From the NCBI RefSeq assembly GCF_000282215.1, contig NZ_AKJS01000190.1, positions 1-64,000 on the forward strand: a stretch of 64,000 bases of DNA, written 5' to 3'. The stretch comes from Pseudomonas sp. GM21. Lineage in GTDB: Bacteria > Pseudomonadota > Gammaproteobacteria > Pseudomonadales > Pseudomonadaceae. The position numbers and the translations under genes are program-made. Position 1 is the first letter of the stretch. Every line of letters starts with the position of its first letter. The notes below the pieces were generated by a model that had not been told where the DNA came from, ran no database searches, and saw only the letters and a list, made by a program, of their open reading frames with translations. Shown in pieces: positions 34,867 through 43,973 of the stretch.

Positions 34867-36783
34867 ATGTACCAATGGCTAGCCGAGAGTCTGGGAAACG
34901 TCAGCGTCAATCGCAAACTGGGGATCGGTTTCGGCCTGGTGCTGCTGCTTACTTTATTGATCACCTTTACTGGCTGGACCGGCCTGAGTGATGTGACAAG
35001 CCGCGGCGATAAGCTGGGCTTCATTTCCAGTATCAATGACCTGAGCAGAGACCTGCGCATCGCCCGTCTGGACTACGAAAACCGTCGTGGCGAACAAAGC
35101 CCCGATGCCGTAAACGAGATGCTGGGCAAGCTCGAAACCGGCCTGCAAGCCGCCCGCCAGATGATCGAGCAACCTGCCGACGTGGCCATGATCGACCAGC
35201 AACTGGCCGCCGTCAGCCAGTACAAGCAAGCCTTCATCGCCCTGACCCAGGCCGGTGCCAACCGCGAAAACGCCCGCAGCAAACTCGGTGCCACCGCCGA
35301 CAACGCCGTGGCCAAGGTTGCTGAAATCGAAAAAATGATGCTGCAGGGCGACAGTGTTACGCAATTCAACAGCGTGATCGACCTGAGCAAACTGATTCAG
35401 CAAGCGCGCTTCCAGGTTCGCGGCTACACCTACAGCGGCAAGCCAGAAGCCGAACAGCCCGCGCTGGACGCCATCGACAACGCCCTGAAAAACCTGGAAA
35501 GCCTGCCGCCCGAACTGTCTGAACAACACGCTGCCCAACTGCAACAGGCCACCGAATCGCTCAAAGATTACCGCGCGGCTGTCAGCCAGTACCGCGACTC
35601 TCAGGTTGCCAGCGCCGACGCGATCAAACGCATGGCCGCCCAAGGCGAAATCCTGCTTGGCACCAGCAAAAAGCTCACGATTTCGCAAACCGTAGTGCGC
35701 GATACCGATGCTGCACACGCCAAGAACATGCTGCTGCTGGCCACCGCCCTGGCCTTGGTCTTTGGCATGATCGCGGCTTGGGCGATCACTCGTCAGATCG
35801 TCATACCGCTGAGCCAGACCCTCAAAGTGGCTGAACGCGTGGCGGCCGGCGACCTGACTCACAATCTGACCTCCAAGCGTCGCGACGAACTCGGTCAGCT
35901 CCAGCGCGCCATGCAGAGCATGATCCTGGGTCTGCGTGAATTGATCGGCGGTATCAGCGACGGCGTCACGCAAATCGCCAACGCCGCTGAAGAGCTGTCG
36001 GCAGTCACCGAGCAAACCAGCGCCGGGGTCAACAGCCAGAAGGTCGAAACCGACCAGGTGGCCACGGCCATGAATGAAATGACCGCGACCGTGCAAGAAG
36101 TCGCGCGCAATGCCGAAGAAGCCTCCGAAGCCGCTGTCGCCGCCGATCAGCAAGCCCGTGAAGGTGACAAAGTGGTCGGTGAAGCCATCGCCCAGATCGA
36201 GCGCCTGGCCCTCGAAGTCGGCAATTCCACCGCCGCGATGGGTGATTTGAAACGCGAAAGCGACAAGATCGGCAGCGTGCTCGACGTGATCAAATCCGTC
36301 GCCCAACAAACCAACCTGTTAGCCCTCAACGCAGCCATCGAAGCGGCCCGTGCCGGTGAAGCGGGACGTGGTTTTGCGGTGGTTGCCGATGAAGTTCGCA
36401 GCCTGGCGCAACGCACCCAGAAGTCCACCGAAGAAATCGAAGAGTTGATCGTCGGTTTGCAAACCGGCACCCAGCAAGTCGCGACCATCATGGACAACAG
36501 CCGCGCCCTGACTGACAGCAGCGTCGAACTGACCCGCCGGGCCGGCGGTTCACTGGAAAGCATCACCCGCACAGTGTCGGCGATTCAGACGATGAACCAG
36601 CAGATTGCCGCCGCAGCCGAGCAGCAAACAGCGGTGGCCGAGGAGATCAATCGCAGCGTGCTGAACGTGCGCGATGTGTCCGAGCAGACCTCGGCAGCCA
36701 GTGAAGAGACCGCAGCGTCCAGCGTTGAGCTGGCGCGGTTGGGGACGCAACTGCAGATGCTGGTGGGCAGGTTCAAGGTTTGA
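34867..36783 (+). CDS. methyl-accepting chemotaxis protein with HBM-type sensor
   Basis: The 638-residue chemoreceptor has membrane helices near residues 19-39 and 282-302, with a ~240-residue all-helical periplasmic domain that resembles the bimodular four-helix HBM sensor of P. putida McpS (organic acids). HAMP (about 303-355) and a signalling domain follow, with the hairpin tip NLLALNAAIEAARAGEAGRG near 480-500. No CheR-tethering pentapeptide at the C-terminus (GRFKV). The ligand cannot be read from sequence. Expected under flagellar control from the FliA-type promoter. Confidence 0.92.
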   Translation: MYQWLAESLGNVSVNRKLGIGFGLVLLLTLLITFTGWTGLSDVTSRGDKLGFISSINDLSRDLRIARLDYENRRGEQSPDAVNEMLGKLETGLQAARQMIEQPADVAMIDQQLAAVSQYKQAFIALTQAGANRENARSKLGATADNAVAKVAEIEKMMLQGDSVTQFNSVIDLSKLIQQARFQVRGYTYSGKPEAEQPALDAIDNALKNLESLPPELSEQHAAQLQQATESLKDYRAAVSQYRDSQVASADAIKRMAAQGEILLGTSKKLTISQTVVRDTDAAHAKNMLLLATALALVFGMIAAWAITRQIVIPLSQTLKVAERVAAGDLTHNLTSKRRDELGQLQRAMQSMILGLRELIGGISDGVTQIANAAEELSAVTEQTSAGVNSQKVETDQVATAMNEMTATVQEVARNAEEASEAAVAADQQAREGDKVVGEAIAQIERLALEVGNSTAAMGDLKRESDKIGSVLDVIKSVAQQTNLLALNAAIEAARAGEAGRGFAVVADEVRSLAQRTQKSTEEIEELIVGLQTGTQQVATIMDNSRALTDSSVELTRRAGGSLESITRTVSAIQTMNQQIAAAAEQQTAVAEEINRSVLNVRDVSEQTSAASEETAASSVELARLGTQLQMLVGRFKV

Positions 36784-36793
36784 TCAGCCGCAT

Positions 36794-36904
36794 GATCGTT
36801 CCCACTCTCCGCGCGGGAATGCCGTCCGGGGCGCTCCGCGTCCCTTCTCAAGCGTGACGCAGAGCGTCACAGGATGCTTTCCCACGCGGAGCGTGGGAAC
36901 GATC
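36794..36904. repeat. triple-hairpin GATCGTTCCCACGC repeat, copy 2
   Basis: Starts GATCGTTCCCACTCTCCGCG and ends CGGAGCGTGGGAACGATC, with the central hairpin GTGACGC/GCGTCAC. It lies downstream of the chemoreceptor gene and before the terminator. Confidence 0.9.
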
Positions 36905-36918
36905 CAGCGATCCTGGGC

Positions 36919-36949
36919 GCAAAAAAACCCCGCTTTCGCGGGGTTTTTC
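36919..36949. terminator. bidirectional terminator (chemoreceptor / opgH)
   Basis: ACCCCGC pairs with GCGGGGT around a TTTC loop, with seven A on the left and five T on the right. It serves the chemoreceptor and convergent opgH. Confidence 0.9.
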
Positions 36950-36950
36950 A

Positions 36951-39521
36951 TTACGCCAACTGAGGCTGTGCACTCAGCGGCTTGAGCGGCAACAGCGGCG
37001 CGTGGGGATCGGCTTTCACCGATGTGCGCCAGGCCTTCAGCCATTCGGGGTGGCCTTCGCTCCAGATCTGCTCATGCAGACGACCCAATGCCACCGGGTC
37101 GCTCAGCAGTTGCACACGCTCATTATTGTTCAAGCCATGAGGCCCGACTTTCAAGGCGTGACGAACCCGCTCTACCCGCAACCACTCGATCGGCTCGGCC
37201 TGACCGTGACGCGACGTCGCCAGCGAGCACGCCAGGGCGTTCTGCTGCGGGTCGACCACCGACCGGATAAAGCCGTCGTTCAGTGCGTGATAACGATTTT
37301 CGTGGGTGTACTGGTCAGTCGCCAGCAACGCCTGCGGCGGATTGTATTCCTCGGGAATCAGGAACAGGCTCGAGTCACGGGATTTCAGGCCCAGACCGAC
37401 CCGGCTGGAGATCACCGACACCGGGATCGACAGCATCAACGAACCGACGATCGGCACCAGCCACCACAGGAAGCTCGGGTTCAGCCAGATCACCAGCAAG
37501 GCCCAGAAGAAGCCCAGCAAGGTCTGCGGACCGTGGCGCTTGACCGCTTCGCTCCATGGCGTGGAGTCGTCGTCACGTTGTGGCGAGTTCCAGGTCGCGG
37601 CCCAACCGAGGAACGCGGCCAGTACGAAACGGGTGTGGAAAATCATCCGCACCGGCGCCAGCAGCATGGAGAACAGCATCTCCAGCAGCATCGACAGGGT
37701 CACCTTGAGCTTGCCACCGAACTCTGTCGCGCCTTTGGCCCAGATCAGGATGATGCTCAACAGCTTCGGCAGGAACAACAGCACCACCGTCGTGGAGAAC
37801 AGCGCGACGGCTTTGTCCGGGTGCCATTGCGGCCACAACGGATAGAGCTGACGCGGCTCCATGAAGTATTGCGGCTCCATCAGCGTATTGACCGCCAGCA
37901 GCGCCGTCGACAGCACGAGGAAAAAGAACCACAACGGCGCCGACAGATAAGACATCACGCCGGTCAGGAACACCGCCCGGTGAACCGGGTGCATGCCTTT
38001 GACCAGGAACAGGCGGAAGTTCATCAGGTTACCGTGGCACCAGCGACGGTCACGCTTGAGTTCGTCCAGCAGGTTCGGCGGCAGTTCTTCGTAGCTGCCC
38101 GGCAAGTCATAGGCAATCCACACGCCCCAGCCGGCACGGCGCATCAGCGCGGCTTCAACGAAGTCGTGGGACAGGATCGCACCGGCGAAAGCACCTTTAC
38201 CCGGCAACGGCGCCAGGGCGCAGTGCTCGATGAACGGCTTCATGCGGATGATCGCGTTGTGGCCCCAGTAGTGGGATTCGCCCAACTGCCAGAAGTGCAG
38301 ACCGGCGGTAAACAGCGGACCGTACACGCGAGTCGCAAACTGCTGCATGCGCGCATAAAGAGTATCCATGCCCGACGCACGCGGCGCAGTCTGAATGATC
38401 CCGGCATCCGGCGTGGCTTCCATCAAGCGCACCAGACTGGTCAGGCATTCGCCGCTCATCACGGAGTCCGCGTCGAGCACGACCATGTACTTGTAATCGC
38501 CACCCCAACGACGGCAGAAGTCGTCGAGGTTGCCACTTTTGCGTTTCACACGACGGCGGCGACGGCGGTAAAAGATCTTGCCGAAGCCCTTGGCTTCGCG
38601 GCACACGTCCAGCCAGGCTTGCTGTTCGGCAACGCAAATATCCGCGTCGTTACTGTCGCTGAGGACGAAGAAGTCGAAGCGATCCAGGTCACCCGTGGCC
38701 GCAACCGATTCAAACGTCGCGCGCAAACCGGCAAATACCCGGGGTACGTCTTCGTTGCAGATCGGCATCACCAGTGCGGTTCGTGCGTCCTTTGGAATCG
38801 GCTCATTACCGGCGCTTTTACCGGAGATGCGGTATTTATCGTGACCCGTCAGCAACTCGAGGAAGCCCATCAGCGCGGTCCAGAAACCGGCCGATACCCA
38901 GCAGAACAGAATCCCGAACAGAATCAGGATGCTGGTTTGCAGCGCATACGGCATCACTTGCGTGGCGGTTTGCAGCAGCGGTTGATGCAGGACTTCGTTG
39001 AGGTCGACGAACGACCACCCCTGATACGGCATGATGCCTTTCATGTACCAGCCGGCCACGATGGTCTGGCCGAGCATCAACACCAGCAGGATATAGCGAC
39101 GGATCGAACCCACGGTGCGCCAGCGGGCAGCCGGCAACACGCGTTCATCTTTCGGCGGAGCCGGCGGATTGGTGCGACCGGTCAGACGACGCCAGCCACG
39201 CACCAGGATGTTGGTGCGCCACGGCTCCGGCACGACTTTGGTCCGACGGATCGGCGGAGTCGCCTTGAGGCAAACCCGACCGCTGGCGTCGACCGCCAGC
39301 ATTTCCGCTTCTTCCAGCTCTTGCGCCGTGCTCAGGGTCAAGCGACGGCCTACCGAAGCCTGGGCGGCCTCGGTCGGTGCATCGAACGTTGAAGACGACA
39401 GACGCTGGTGCAATTCGCTAAAGGACTGGCAGCCCGCGAGTTCCGCGCGCTGCTGGTCGGTCATCGGTAGATGCGCCAGATACTCGGCAAGTGTCTCTGG
39501 CTGTACTTGAGAATTACTCAT
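36951..39521 (-). CDS. opgH: glucans biosynthesis glucosyltransferase OpgH
   Basis: OpgH is the inner-membrane GT2 glucosyltransferase that makes the linear beta-1,2 backbone of osmoregulated periplasmic glucans. The 856-residue protein has N-terminal membrane helices (about 140-220), the cytoplasmic catalytic domain with VVLDADSVMSG and RDRRWCHGNL, then a block of C-terminal membrane helices and a cytoplasmic tail. Its ATG overlaps the opgG stop by eight bases (ATGAGTAA). Confidence 0.97.
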   Translation of the reverse strand: MSNSQVQPETLAEYLAHLPMTDQQRAELAGCQSFSELHQRLSSSTFDAPTEAAQASVGRRLTLSTAQELEEAEMLAVDASGRVCLKATPPIRRTKVVPEPWRTNILVRGWRRLTGRTNPPAPPKDERVLPAARWRTVGSIRRYILLVLMLGQTIVAGWYMKGIMPYQGWSFVDLNEVLHQPLLQTATQVMPYALQTSILILFGILFCWVSAGFWTALMGFLELLTGHDKYRISGKSAGNEPIPKDARTALVMPICNEDVPRVFAGLRATFESVAATGDLDRFDFFVLSDSNDADICVAEQQAWLDVCREAKGFGKIFYRRRRRRVKRKSGNLDDFCRRWGGDYKYMVVLDADSVMSGECLTSLVRLMEATPDAGIIQTAPRASGMDTLYARMQQFATRVYGPLFTAGLHFWQLGESHYWGHNAIIRMKPFIEHCALAPLPGKGAFAGAILSHDFVEAALMRRAGWGVWIAYDLPGSYEELPPNLLDELKRDRRWCHGNLMNFRLFLVKGMHPVHRAVFLTGVMSYLSAPLWFFFLVLSTALLAVNTLMEPQYFMEPRQLYPLWPQWHPDKAVALFSTTVVLLFLPKLLSIILIWAKGATEFGGKLKVTLSMLLEMLFSMLLAPVRMIFHTRFVLAAFLGWAATWNSPQRDDDSTPWSEAVKRHGPQTLLGFFWALLVIWLNPSFLWWLVPIVGSLMLSIPVSVISSRVGLGLKSRDSSLFLIPEEYNPPQALLATDQYTHENRYHALNDGFIRSVVDPQQNALACSLATSRHGQAEPIEWLRVERVRHALKVGPHGLNNNERVQLLSDPVALGRLHEQIWSEGHPEWLKAWRTSVKADPHAPLLPLKPLSAQPQLA

Positions 39522-41328
39522 CGGCAGGCAACTGGTAGCTCCAGGTCTCGGTCAGGACTTCTTCAGTCGGCGCCGATTCCGGTGTGGCTGGGGCCGCGTC
39601 GGCAGCAACAGGCTGCTGGGCGTCTTTGTTGGCCTTGTCCTTGGCATCTGCAACCGGCTTGGCATCGGCCTGCTTGGCCTCTGCTTGCTTGGCTTCCTTG
39701 TCGGCTTTTTCCTGTTGCTTGGCGGCAACCTTGTCGGCTTTGGCGACAGACGAATTCGACGCGGGAAGCGACGTCTTGGCCAGGTCGGCCGGCACGATGC
39801 TCTGCACCAGCGCCGCACGCATTTCGGTGGCTTTGCCCGGGTCTTTGATCTTCATGCGCAAAGTCAGGCGCCAGCCCTTGGTTTCAGGGTTGTAACGCAC
39901 GCTGTTCTCGACCAGCTCGGCATTGTCACCCACGCTGACCTGGCTACGCACGTCCGACTCTGCCGGCAATGCCGCCAGGGACGGACCTTCGAAGTCCACC
40001 AGATAAGCAACGCTACCGTCCGGCTGACGAATCAGGTTGGACTGTTTGACGTCACCGGTAGAACGCAGGGTCTGTTTGACCCAGGCGCTGTCGGGGGCGT
40101 GAAGCGAGGCTTCGTCCATGGTCCAGTGCAGGCGATAGGCAAAATCGAGCGGCTGGCCAGGCTCTGGCAGTTTTTCCGGGTTCCAGAAAACAACGATATT
40201 ATCGTTGGTTTCGTCGGCGGTCGGAATCTCGACCAGATCCACGGTACCCTTGCCCCAGTCACCCTTCGGCTCGATCCACGCGCTTGGACGCTTGTCATAA
40301 CGATCATCAAGGTCTTCGTAGTGGCTGAAGTCACGGCCACGTTGCAGCAAGCCGAAGCCTTGCGGATTCTCGACCGAGAAGTTGCTCACCGACAGGTGTT
40401 TCGGGTTGTTCAATGGGCGCCAGATCCATTCGCCGTTGCCGGCATGGATTGCCAGGCCGCTGGAGTCGTGCAGTTCACGGCGGTAGTTCAGCACTTTCGA
40501 TGGCTGGTTGGCGCCGAACAGATACATGCTGGTCAATGGAGCGATACCCAGCTTGCCGACCTTGTCACGCAGGAACACCTGCGCCTTGACGTCAACAATG
40601 GTGTCGCTGCCCGGACGCAAGGTCAGGCGATAGGCACCGGTAGCACGCGGCGAATCCAGCAACGCAAAAATCACCAGATGCTTGTCGCCCGGCTTTGGCT
40701 GTTGAATCCAGAACTCGGTAAAGCGCGGGAACTCTTCGCCGGATGGCAACGCGGTATCAATCGCCATGCCCCGAGCAGACAAACCATAGACGTGACCCTT
40801 GCCGACGACGCGGAAGTAGCTGGCGCCGAGCATGGTCATGATTTCGTCTTGCTTGTCAGCCTTGTTGATCGGGTACAACACCCGGAAACCGGCATAACCG
40901 AGTTGCTCGGTGGCTTTAGGGTCGAATTTCACGTCGCCGAAATCGAAACGAGTCGGGTCGTACTTGATCTCTGCGACGGAGTTAGCCGTGATTTCGTTGA
41001 TTTTCACCGGCGTATCGAAATGCATACCCTGGTGATAGAACGACAGCTTGAACGGAGTTTTCTGGTCCGCCCATTCAGCTTTTTCGGTCAGGAAACGAAT
41101 TTTCTGATAGTCCGCGAATTTCATATCGCGGAACTCGTTCGGCAGGTTACTGCGCGGAGCTTCGTATTTTTGCGCGGCCAGCTCTTTTGCCTTGACCGAC
41201 ACATCCTCCAGATTGAAAGCCCACAACTGGCCGGCGCTGAACAGGCAAAGCAGAGCAGAGCCCGCTACCAGAGCGTTTCGGAACCGTTTGGCAGTCAATT
41301 TTGGTGCATTACAGGGACTAACAATCAC
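39514..41328 (-). CDS. opgG: glucans biosynthesis periplasmic protein OpgG (with Lys/Ala-rich C-terminal extension)
   Basis: OpgG is the periplasmic protein that branches or releases glucans made by OpgH. The product (604 residues from GTG 41328, with GAGGG six bases upstream) has a signal peptide ending near LWAF and the two beta-sandwich domains of the family (FYHQGMHFDTPVKI; RGRDFSHYEDL; AWIEPKGDWG). After the usual end comes a ~80-residue tail rich in Ala, Lys, Asp and Glu (KQQEKADKEAKQAEAKQADA). The open frame upstream of the GTG has no similarity. Operon opgGH. Confidence 0.95.
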   Translation of the reverse strand: MIVSPCNAPKLTAKRFRNALVAGSALLCLFSAGQLWAFNLEDVSVKAKELAAQKYEAPRSNLPNEFRDMKFADYQKIRFLTEKAEWADQKTPFKLSFYHQGMHFDTPVKINEITANSVAEIKYDPTRFDFGDVKFDPKATEQLGYAGFRVLYPINKADKQDEIMTMLGASYFRVVGKGHVYGLSARGMAIDTALPSGEEFPRFTEFWIQQPKPGDKHLVIFALLDSPRATGAYRLTLRPGSDTIVDVKAQVFLRDKVGKLGIAPLTSMYLFGANQPSKVLNYRRELHDSSGLAIHAGNGEWIWRPLNNPKHLSVSNFSVENPQGFGLLQRGRDFSHYEDLDDRYDKRPSAWIEPKGDWGKGTVDLVEIPTADETNDNIVVFWNPEKLPEPGQPLDFAYRLHWTMDEASLHAPDSAWVKQTLRSTGDVKQSNLIRQPDGSVAYLVDFEGPSLAALPAESDVRSQVSVGDNAELVENSVRYNPETKGWRLTLRMKIKDPGKATEMRAALVQSIVPADLAKTSLPASNSSVAKADKVAAKQQEKADKEAKQAEAKQADAKPVADAKDKANKDAQQPVAADAAPATPESAPTEEVLTETWSYQLPADE

Positions 41329-41649
41329 GAGCAACCCTCGCCGAAAACAGATCAAAAAACCAACGGCCAGTTGAAGGGCCTGCACGGTCAACGGCATGAA
41401 AAAACCGACCTTGCAAACCACTCTTGCCAAGTTGGCGAGCATTGTTCCGACTCCGATGGGGCTAAATGATTCCCCAAACGGTCCAGGACAAGTCTCTACC
41501 TAAGTCAAAATGGACCAACGAACGCCGATCCCCGTAGCGCGCGATTATCTAGCAGGCCGCGTTACAACGCATCATGCGCAACAAAGTATTTCACGCGAAA
41601 AACGCCTGTTTGCAGTCGAAAAGCCCTAAAAAAGTTGTTTCAAGTGCTT

Positions 41650-42087
41650 TCAGGTCTGTAACAGGAAGGTTACCGGGCCATCGTTGACCAGGTGCACCTG
41701 CATATCCGCGCCGAATCTACCTGATGCCACAGTGCCATGCACCTGTTTCGCTTTACCTAATAGATAGTCGAACAGTTCCTCACCCAAGGCAGGAGGGGCC
41801 GCAGTAGAAAAACTCGGACGCAACCCGTTTTTTGTGTCGGCGGCCAAGGTGAACTGTGAGACCAGCAGCAACCCGCCGCCGACATCTGTCAGGGACAGAT
41901 TCATCTTGCCTTCGGCGTCACTGAATACCCGATAGTTAAGCAGTTTATTCAGGAGTTTGTCGGCGCTGGCCCTCGTATCCTCGGGCTCGACGGCGACCAG
42001 CACCAGTAATCCCTGGTCGACCGCACCCACCACCTCCCCCGCTACCTCGACTCGCGCACCACGCACGCGTTGCAGCAGGCCCTTCAT
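41650..42087 (-). CDS. dtd: D-aminoacyl-tRNA deacylase
   Basis: Dtd hydrolyses D-aminoacyl-tRNAs (and Gly-tRNA-Ala) to protect translation. The 145-residue protein has both family signatures, LLVSQFTLAADT with the catalytic SQFTL, and the cross-subunit NDGPVTFLL. Its start overlaps the pip stop by four bases, so both are cotranscribed. About 320 bases separate it from opgG; those hold only the opgG promoter region. Confidence 0.96.
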   Translation of the reverse strand: MKGLLQRVRGARVEVAGEVVGAVDQGLLVLVAVEPEDTRASADKLLNKLLNYRVFSDAEGKMNLSLTDVGGGLLLVSQFTLAADTKNGLRPSFSTAAPPALGEELFDYLLGKAKQVHGTVASGRFGADMQVHLVNDGPVTFLLQT

Positions 42088-43055
42088 GCTTCTTCAGGCG
42101 GCAGGTCGAGCAGGCGGCGCGCCATCTGGCCGGCGGCGCGCACCAATGCATCGGTGATGCCGGGTTCGGAAGCGGCATGACCAGCGTCACGGATGACTTG
42201 CAACTCGCTGTTCGGCCAGTTCTGATGCAATTCCCAAGCATTGTCCAACGGGCAAATTACATCGTAGCGACCATGGACAATCACACCCGGCAAATGGGCG
42301 ATCTTGCCCATGTCACGAATCAGCTGGTTGGGCTCAAGGAAGGCGTTGTTGGTGAAGTAGTGACACTCGATGCGTGCAATCGACAGCGCACGCTGAGGCT
42401 CCGAGAAGCGATCGACCACCAGTGGATTCGGACGCAGGGTGGCGGTCCGACCTTCCCAGAGAGACCAGGCCTTGGCCGCGTGCATCTGGGCAATCTGGTC
42501 ATTGCCGGTCAGGCGCTTGTGGAAAGCGCCGAGCAAATCGTCGCGCTCGTCCATCGGGATCGGCGCAACGTAGTCCTGCCAGTAATCAGGGAACAGGCGG
42601 CTGGCGCCGGCCTGGTAGAACCATTCGATTTCCTGAGGACGGCAGAGAAAAATCCCGCGCAGGATCAGACCGTGCACACGCTCCGGGTGGGTTTGCGCAT
42701 AGGCCAGCGCCAGGGTCGAACCCCACGAGCCGCCGAACAACACCCATTTGTCGATGCCCAGGTGCTGGCGAATCCGCTCAAGGTCGGCGACCAGATCCCA
42801 GGTGGTGTTGTTTTCGAGGCTGGCGTGGGGAGTGGAGCGACCGCAACCGCGCTGGTCGAAGGTGACAATGCGATACAGGTTCGGATCGAAATACCGGCGG
42901 CTTTGGGCATCACACCCGGCGCCGGGGCCGCCGTGGATGAACACCACCGGTAAACCTTCAGGAGAACCGCTTTCGTCGACATACAGCGTGTGGGTTTCGT
43001 CGACGGCCAGATCGTGCCGGGCGTGGGGTTTGATCTGCGGGTACAAAGTCTGCAT
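42084..43055 (-). CDS. pip: prolyl aminopeptidase
   Basis: Pip removes N-terminal proline from peptides in the cytoplasm. The 323-residue alpha/beta hydrolase has the oxyanion strand VVFIHGGPGAGC, nucleophile Ser in GGSWGS, the acid near GRYDVICPL and the His in DAGHAASEPG. Length is normal for the family. First gene of pip-dtd. Confidence 0.96.
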   Translation of the reverse strand: MQTLYPQIKPHARHDLAVDETHTLYVDESGSPEGLPVVFIHGGPGAGCDAQSRRYFDPNLYRIVTFDQRGCGRSTPHASLENNTTWDLVADLERIRQHLGIDKWVLFGGSWGSTLALAYAQTHPERVHGLILRGIFLCRPQEIEWFYQAGASRLFPDYWQDYVAPIPMDERDDLLGAFHKRLTGNDQIAQMHAAKAWSLWEGRTATLRPNPLVVDRFSEPQRALSIARIECHYFTNNAFLEPNQLIRDMGKIAHLPGVIVHGRYDVICPLDNAWELHQNWPNSELQVIRDAGHAASEPGITDALVRAAGQMARRLLDLPPEEA

Positions 43056-43438
43056 TGCGCGCTCCGTAAGGGGTCGAGGTCATCCCTGGGGGGACTTCTA
43101 ATATTCTGCCGTTGGGCATCATAAACCCGAATTACGTCGATGAGCATGCCCTTGCTGCGTCAGCGTCTGTCAGCAAAAAATCCGAGCAGCGCTTCAAAGA
43201 GTGCGCCGAGCTCAATGTCCTCGCCGCGCGCGTACAAACAGCCGTGTACTAGTCCCACGCCTAATAACAGGTCGTATCCATACTGGCGGTTTCCTGCATA
43301 CAGACAGATCAATATAACTAAACAATATAAAAAACTGTCAAAAATACCAGCAGACAAAAAATATTGAGAAATATTAAATCAACAAGCAAACAGTAACCGC
43401 CATCCGCAAAGGCAATATTTCAATCTGGAGACTATATT
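43056..43438. other. pip-orphan gene intergenic region, right half AT-rich
   Basis: About 380 bases lie between divergent pip and the orphan gene. The right half (from about 43290) is AT-rich (for example AACAATATAAAAAACTGTC), unlike the GC-rich surroundings, and runs without a break into the orphan gene. A minus-strand frame at 43160-43357 could encode a hydrophobic 65-residue peptide starting at TTG, but it has no clear ribosome-binding site. Confidence 0.5.
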
Positions 43439-43957
43439 ATGAGCACGCCATCTACATCACAAAACCTTAAAGAAGAATTCAATGCGACCATAAAATTCCC
43501 AGCGGGAGACTTCGTATTCAAGGCAAATAAAATAGGCATAGAAAAGAGCGTTGACTCATCAGGAAGTGAATGCTGGGTACTAAAAGCTTTCCAAGACACT
43601 TACAAAGATCCAGCCATTAAAAGCGGTTTAGCCGACGAAATTTTCTCCATTCAGCTAACTATTGCCGGAGAGACATCCGCCAATAACCAACCATTCCAGC
43701 CCGGGACCCGCCCGCCAATACTGACCAAAAACAGTGGAAACCTGTTCAAGATAGTCGTCATAAAACCTGACAATGGCAAACCAACAGATACGATCGAATA
43801 CCACATTGGCAAATCTGGCAGTACAACCTACTTGTGGAATAAAGAAAAAACATGCATCACAGGCGCTTTCAGCCTTCTAGTTGAAAACGCCCAAGAAGAA
43901 CCCTTCCAACTATTTGGAAGCTTCAATCTGTTAAACCGTGGCAATCATTCTATTTAA
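43439..43957 (+). CDS. hypothetical protein, AT-rich orphan
   Basis: The 172-residue product is not recognised. The gene has a good ribosome-binding site (GGAG eight bases before the ATG) and is visibly AT-rich with A/T-ending codons, unlike all neighbours, which suggests horizontal acquisition. The protein has no signal peptide or membrane helix and looks beta-rich (FPAGDFVFKANKIG; NLFKIVVIKP; FQLFGSFNLLNR), with three Cys... two are in ECWV and TCIT. It ends 16 bases before the hutG stop, which converges. No partner gene or operon. A small effector, lectin or immunity protein are possibilities, but nothing in the sequence decides. Confidence 0.7.
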   Translation: MSTPSTSQNLKEEFNATIKFPAGDFVFKANKIGIEKSVDSSGSECWVLKAFQDTYKDPAIKSGLADEIFSIQLTIAGETSANNQPFQPGTRPPILTKNSGNLFKIVVIKPDNGKPTDTIEYHIGKSGSTTYLWNKEKTCITGAFSLLVENAQEEPFQLFGSFNLLNRGNHSI

Positions 43958-43973
43958 TGCCCGCCCCCCAACC

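Noticed and set aside
37002..39392. 796-codon plus-strand frame
   Set aside because: Antisense to opgH, with a composition typical of a shadow frame and no recognisable domain.
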